From positions 3,977 to 67,976 of the forward strand of contig DATAWP010000039.1 of the NCBI GenBank assembly GCA_036267155.1: a stretch of DNA of 64,000 bases, given 5' to 3'. The stretch comes from PALSA-1353 sp036267155. GTDB lineage: Bacteria; Planctomycetota; Phycisphaerae; Tepidisphaerales; Tepidisphaeraceae. Below the pieces are notes generated by a model, which was given only the letters and a program-made list of their open reading frames with translations, had not been told where the DNA came from and made no database searches. The position numbers and the translations under genes were made by a program. Each line of letters begins with the position of its first letter. Positions within the stretch are counted from its first letter, which is position 1. This document shows, piece after piece, positions 61,243 to 64,000 of the stretch.

Positions 61243-62133
61243 ATGGATCATGCCATTGACAGAGTCGCCATCGACAAGGCTTCGGCACTCGTGGAAGCCC
61301 TGGGCTACATTCAGCGATTCCACAACAAAGTCGTCGTCGTCAAAGTCGGCGGCTCCATCATGGACGATGAAAAAGCACTCACCGATCTGCTCAACGACAT
61401 CGTCTTCATGAACTACGTCGGCATGCAGCCGATCCTTGTCCACGGCGGCGGAAAAGCGATCAATCAGCGGATGGAAACCGCCGGCCTGCAACCGCAAATG
61501 GTCATGGGCCGGCGATACACCGACGAACGCACGCTCGCCATTGCTGAGCAGGTCCTCTGCAACGAAATCAACGGGTTCCTGGTCAATTTCATCCAAACCC
61601 AGGGCTGTGAGGCGATGGGATTGCACTCGCTCTCGAGTGTTGTCCTTTTCGCCGAAAAAACCTATCTGCCCGGCCCCGACGGTCGGCGCATCGATCTCGG
61701 TCTCGTCGGCGATGTCACCAGCGTCAACGCCCGGCTCCTTCAGCTTCTGGTACAAGCCGACTCGATTCCCTGCATCGCCACAATCGCGCGTGATGCGGCG
61801 GGCAATCGGCTCAACGTCAACGCCGACACCGCCGCCGGCGCCGTCGCCGCCGCCATGAAGGCCGAAAAATTAGTCGTCGTCTCCGATACCCACGGCATCC
61901 GAACCAACCCCCAGGATCCCAACAGCCTGGTCCGTCACGTGACCGTTAACCAGATCGACGAACTCGTAAAATCCGGCGCGATTTCCAGCGGCATGTTGCC
62001 CAAGGTCGAAGCGTGCGTCACCGCCCTGAAGGCGGGCGTCACCAAAACGCACATCATCGACGGCCGAATCCCCCATGCCCTGCTATTGGAAATCTACACC
62101 GAAGCCGGCATCGGAACGGAAATCGTCAAATGA
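61243..62133 (+). CDS. argB: Acetylglutamate kinase
   Basis: This 296-residue kinase of the amino-acid kinase family has VVKVGGSIMDDE near the start, LVHGGGKAI for acetylglutamate binding and AGNRLNVNADTAAGAVAAAM later for ATP. It phosphorylates N-acetylglutamate in arginine synthesis. argF follows 97 bases later, separated by a hairpin repeat; argD, often between them, is absent here. Confidence 0.94.
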   Translation: MDHAIDRVAIDKASALVEALGYIQRFHNKVVVVKVGGSIMDDEKALTDLLNDIVFMNYVGMQPILVHGGGKAINQRMETAGLQPQMVMGRRYTDERTLAIAEQVLCNEINGFLVNFIQTQGCEAMGLHSLSSVVLFAEKTYLPGPDGRRIDLGLVGDVTSVNARLLQLLVQADSIPCIATIARDAAGNRLNVNADTAAGAVAAAMKAEKLVVVSDTHGIRTNPQDPNSLVRHVTVNQIDELVKSGAISSGMLPKVEACVTALKAGVTKTHIIDGRIPHALLLEIYTEAGIGTEIVK

Positions 62134-62139
62134 AGGAGA

Positions 62140-62228
62140 GTGGTTAGTGGCTAGTGGTTAGTGGTTGGTAAAATGCATGGCATCTGCATTCTCACTAACC
62201 ACTAACCACTCACCACCAACCACCAACC
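62140..62228. repeat. Hairpin made of GTGGTTAGTG-type repeats between argB and argF
   Basis: Near-tandem AGTGGTTAGTGG units at 62140-62168 face inverted ACTAACCACT units at 62193-62228, with AATGCA/TGCATT pairing inside the loop. The structure ends two bases before the argF ATG and replaces any Shine-Dalgarno sequence there, so it may affect argF translation. Confidence 0.75.
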
Positions 62229-62230
62229 CC

Positions 62231-63151
62231 ATGACCCACTTCATTTCCATCGCTGACTGCACCGTGGAAGAACTCGAGCATCTTCTTCACGTCTCCGCCA
62301 TCCTCAAAGAGCAGCACCGCGCCACTGGCCGAAACGATCCGATCCTGGCCGGTAAAACCCTGGCGATGATTTTCGAAAAGCCGAGCCTGCGAACGCACGT
62401 CAGCTTCGACGTGGCGATGACTCACCTCGGCGGCCGCGGCCTATTTTTGCGGGATGAAGAAGTCGGCCTCGAGCGCCGCGAGCCGGCCAAGGATGTCGCG
62501 CGCGTCCTCTCGGGCATGTGCGACGGAATCATGGCCCGCGTTTTCGAGCACGAAAAAATCTTGACTCTCGCCAAATATGCCGCTATCCCGGTCATCAACG
62601 GCCTGTCCGATTACAGCCATCCCTGCCAGGCTATGGCCGATCTCCTGACCATGCGCGAAAAATTCGGCGATCTGACCGGCCGCACCATGGCCTTCATCGG
62701 CGACGGCAACAACATGGCCCGTTCGCTGGCGATCGCCTGCGGCAAACTCGGCATCCGTTTTATTGTCGCTTTCCCCCCTGGTTACGACCTGCCCGCCGAC
62801 GATATCCATCGCATCAAATCCCAAATCCCCCAAATGAATTTCCAAACCACGCGCACTCCCGCCGACGCCGTTCGCCAGGCCGATGTGATTTACACCGACA
62901 CCTGGGTCAGCATGGGCCAGGAAGCCGACAAGCAGCGCCGCATCCGCGATTTCGCCGGCTTCGCCGTCGATGAAGCCCTCATGGCGGCCGCCCCCAAACA
63001 CGCGATCGTGATGCACTGCCTCCCCGCCTACCGCGGATTGGAGATCAGCGATGGCGTCATGGAAGGGAAGCAATCGGTCGTTTTTGAGCAGGCCGCGAAT
63101 CGACTGCATTTTCAAAAGGGCTTGCTGGCCGTGCTTTTGGGCAACGCGTAG
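62231..63151 (+). CDS. argF: Ornithine carbamoyltransferase
   Basis: The ATG at 62231 gives 306 residues; a longer frame adds 22 residues from the hairpin. FEKPSLRTHVSFD is the carbamoyl-phosphate site, HPCQAMADLLT and MHCLPAYRG the ornithine and closing loops. It makes citrulline from ornithine and carbamoyl phosphate in arginine synthesis. Together with argB it forms a short arginine cluster. Confidence 0.95.
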   Translation: MTHFISIADCTVEELEHLLHVSAILKEQHRATGRNDPILAGKTLAMIFEKPSLRTHVSFDVAMTHLGGRGLFLRDEEVGLERREPAKDVARVLSGMCDGIMARVFEHEKILTLAKYAAIPVINGLSDYSHPCQAMADLLTMREKFGDLTGRTMAFIGDGNNMARSLAIACGKLGIRFIVAFPPGYDLPADDIHRIKSQIPQMNFQTTRTPADAVRQADVIYTDTWVSMGQEADKQRRIRDFAGFAVDEALMAAAPKHAIVMHCLPAYRGLEISDGVMEGKQSVVFEQAANRLHFQKGLLAVLLGNA

Positions 63152-63197
63152 CTGGCTAACCGGGATCAGCGCATCTCCCCTTCAGTGATTGCCGGGT

Positions 63198-63489
63198 TCA
63201 TGGCTGCCTGATGTCCGCATTGTGCTTCGCTTCTGCCGCCGCGATTTGGTCCCACGACGGCGCTTGCCAGACGCGCAGGATGCCCTGGTCCGTCACGACG
63301 CCAATCGCGTTGCCGTCGGGCGAGAAAGTGGCGGCAGTGAAGAGGTTGCCTTCGGCGTGCAGGGTGAGCACATCTTGCCAACTGTCCACAGCCCAAATCT
63401 TTATCGCTTCGTTTCGCGCGCCTTCGCTGGTGACCAATCGATTGCCGTCCGGCGAAAAAGCCACGGAATTAACAGAACCGCGGAAACCC
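63198..63489 (-). pseudogene. 3' fragment of a WD40-repeat gene cut by an IS element
   Basis: Reading leftward, about 95 codons encode two WD40 blades (GSVNSVAFSPDGNRLVTSEG, IKIWAVDSW; FTAATFSPDGNAIGVV, LRVWQAPSW) and a stop at 63198. The match begins abruptly at about 63489, where the sequence turns into the IS1380 end. The 5' part of the gene is missing from the window. WD40 domains of this style are common in planctomycete kinases and secreted proteins. Confidence 0.7.
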
Positions 63490-64000
63490 CCTAACCCGCA
63501 TTTTGCACCGATTTTTATTGCCGGCGCTATGGCGCGACGGCCCTGCCTCTTGTAGATTCGGGACTTACCACAGTTCCAACTCAACACAAGGAGGCCGGGC
63601 CGTGCGAACAGACTGTAATTCATCTTCAATCGTTTTTACACCCCTGGGACGCCGACAACTGCTGGCGCGGTTCAACGGCGGGAAGATTACTTCCGATGCC
63701 GGCGCGCTCCTGCTCCGCGAGATCGCCGGCAAGTCAAAGTTGTTCCAGCGGATGGCCGAGGCTGTTCCCGATCCGCGTGATCCGGATTCGATCGAGCACG
63801 AGCAGCAGACGATGTTTGCTCAGCGCGTGCTGGGAATCGCCTGCGGATGGGAAGACCTCAACGATCATCACGGACTGCGGGTCGATCCCCTGATGCAGGT
63901 GGCCACCGAACGCGATATTGATCCAGGGCGTCCCCTGGCCTCCCCGGCGACGCTGTGCCGCCTGGAGAATCGCATCAGCCCTCGGAGTTGTGCCAGGCTA
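63488..64000 (+). mobile_element. IS1380-family element, 5' part
   Basis: The left edge lies near 63488-63492 (CCCCCTAACCCGC), where the WD40 reading frame stops matching its family. A leader of about 110 bases precedes the transposase start. The right end is beyond the window, so terminal repeats and a target duplication cannot be compared. Confidence 0.65.
63602..64000 (+). CDS. IS1380-family transposase (3' end outside window)
   Basis: The GTG at 63602 follows AAGGAGG by about eight bases. The visible 133 codons match the N-terminus of IS1380 transposases: FNGGKITSDAGALLLREIAGK, then DPRDPDSIEHEQQTMFAQRVLGIACGWEDLNDHHGLRVDP. The first catalytic aspartate of the DDE set is expected just after this point or beyond the edge. 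The enzyme moves the element by cut-and-paste. It has disrupted a WD40 gene. Confidence 0.88.
   Translation, partial: MRTDCNSSSIVFTPLGRRQLLARFNGGKITSDAGALLLREIAGKSKLFQRMAEAVPDPRDPDSIEHEQQTMFAQRVLGIACGWEDLNDHHGLRVDPLMQVATERDIDPGRPLASPATLCRLENRISPRSCARL

Noticed and set aside
1..64000. CRISPR arrays, rRNA genes, an origin of replication or a prophage
   Set aside because: No array of regularly spaced repeats, no rRNA-like stretch, no DnaA-box cluster and no phage structural genes were seen.

Overview
The window reads as a piece of a planctomycete chromosome, most likely from the Phycisphaerae or a close relative. The evidence is high G+C, PEP-CTERM tails, a planctomycete-type extracellular motif followed by dockerin-like calcium repeats, pseudopilin-like proteins with an H/DG tail, SPINDLY/TPR glycosyltransferases and many dispersed intergenic hairpins. 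This placement is an inference from gene style; no 16S rRNA is present.

Positions 1-17.6 kb form a chitin/N-acetylglucosamine utilisation locus. It holds a NagB-LmbE fusion (cut by the window edge), a divergent ROK repressor, a PEP-CTERM protein, a pseudopilin-like protein with a small anchored partner, a binding-protein ABC importer (two permeases and a binding protein, no ATPase), two GH18 chitinases, a GH20 hexosaminidase, an MFS permease and a large PEP-CTERM/dockerin protein. The same 8-mer, ACTTTTTA, lies close upstream of five of these transcription units and is a perfect palindrome next to nagB, so I propose one shared operator.

Positions 17.6-29.8 kb are accessory: a SPOR-like protein, an EVE-nuclease fusion, a pectinesterase-like enzyme, a small protein with an internal duplication, RluB, a decayed PEP-CTERM gene, a GbsR-type regulator behind a perfect 20-bp palindrome, a glycosyltransferase and a UDP-glucuronate decarboxylase, then a 690-bp imperfect palindrome with 21-bp terminal inverted repeats and a LamG protein. 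Positions 29.9-45.9 kb hold orphan HlyD-type adaptors, an alpha-toroid lipoprotein, two TPR glycosyltransferases, a GH123-like hydrolase, tRNA-His, a large hybrid histidine kinase, an esterase and a cyclophilin.

Positions 46-64 kb are mostly housekeeping: lepA, a folP-cdaA-ybbR cluster, PilZ, ATP sulfurylase, RluA, P-II, argB, argF and a CAU tRNA. Damage and mobility are visible here too: a REP-associated transposase bracketed by matching hairpins, an ammonium transporter with its middle missing, a Fic-like protein with a degenerate active site, and an IS1380 element that has cut a WD40 gene.
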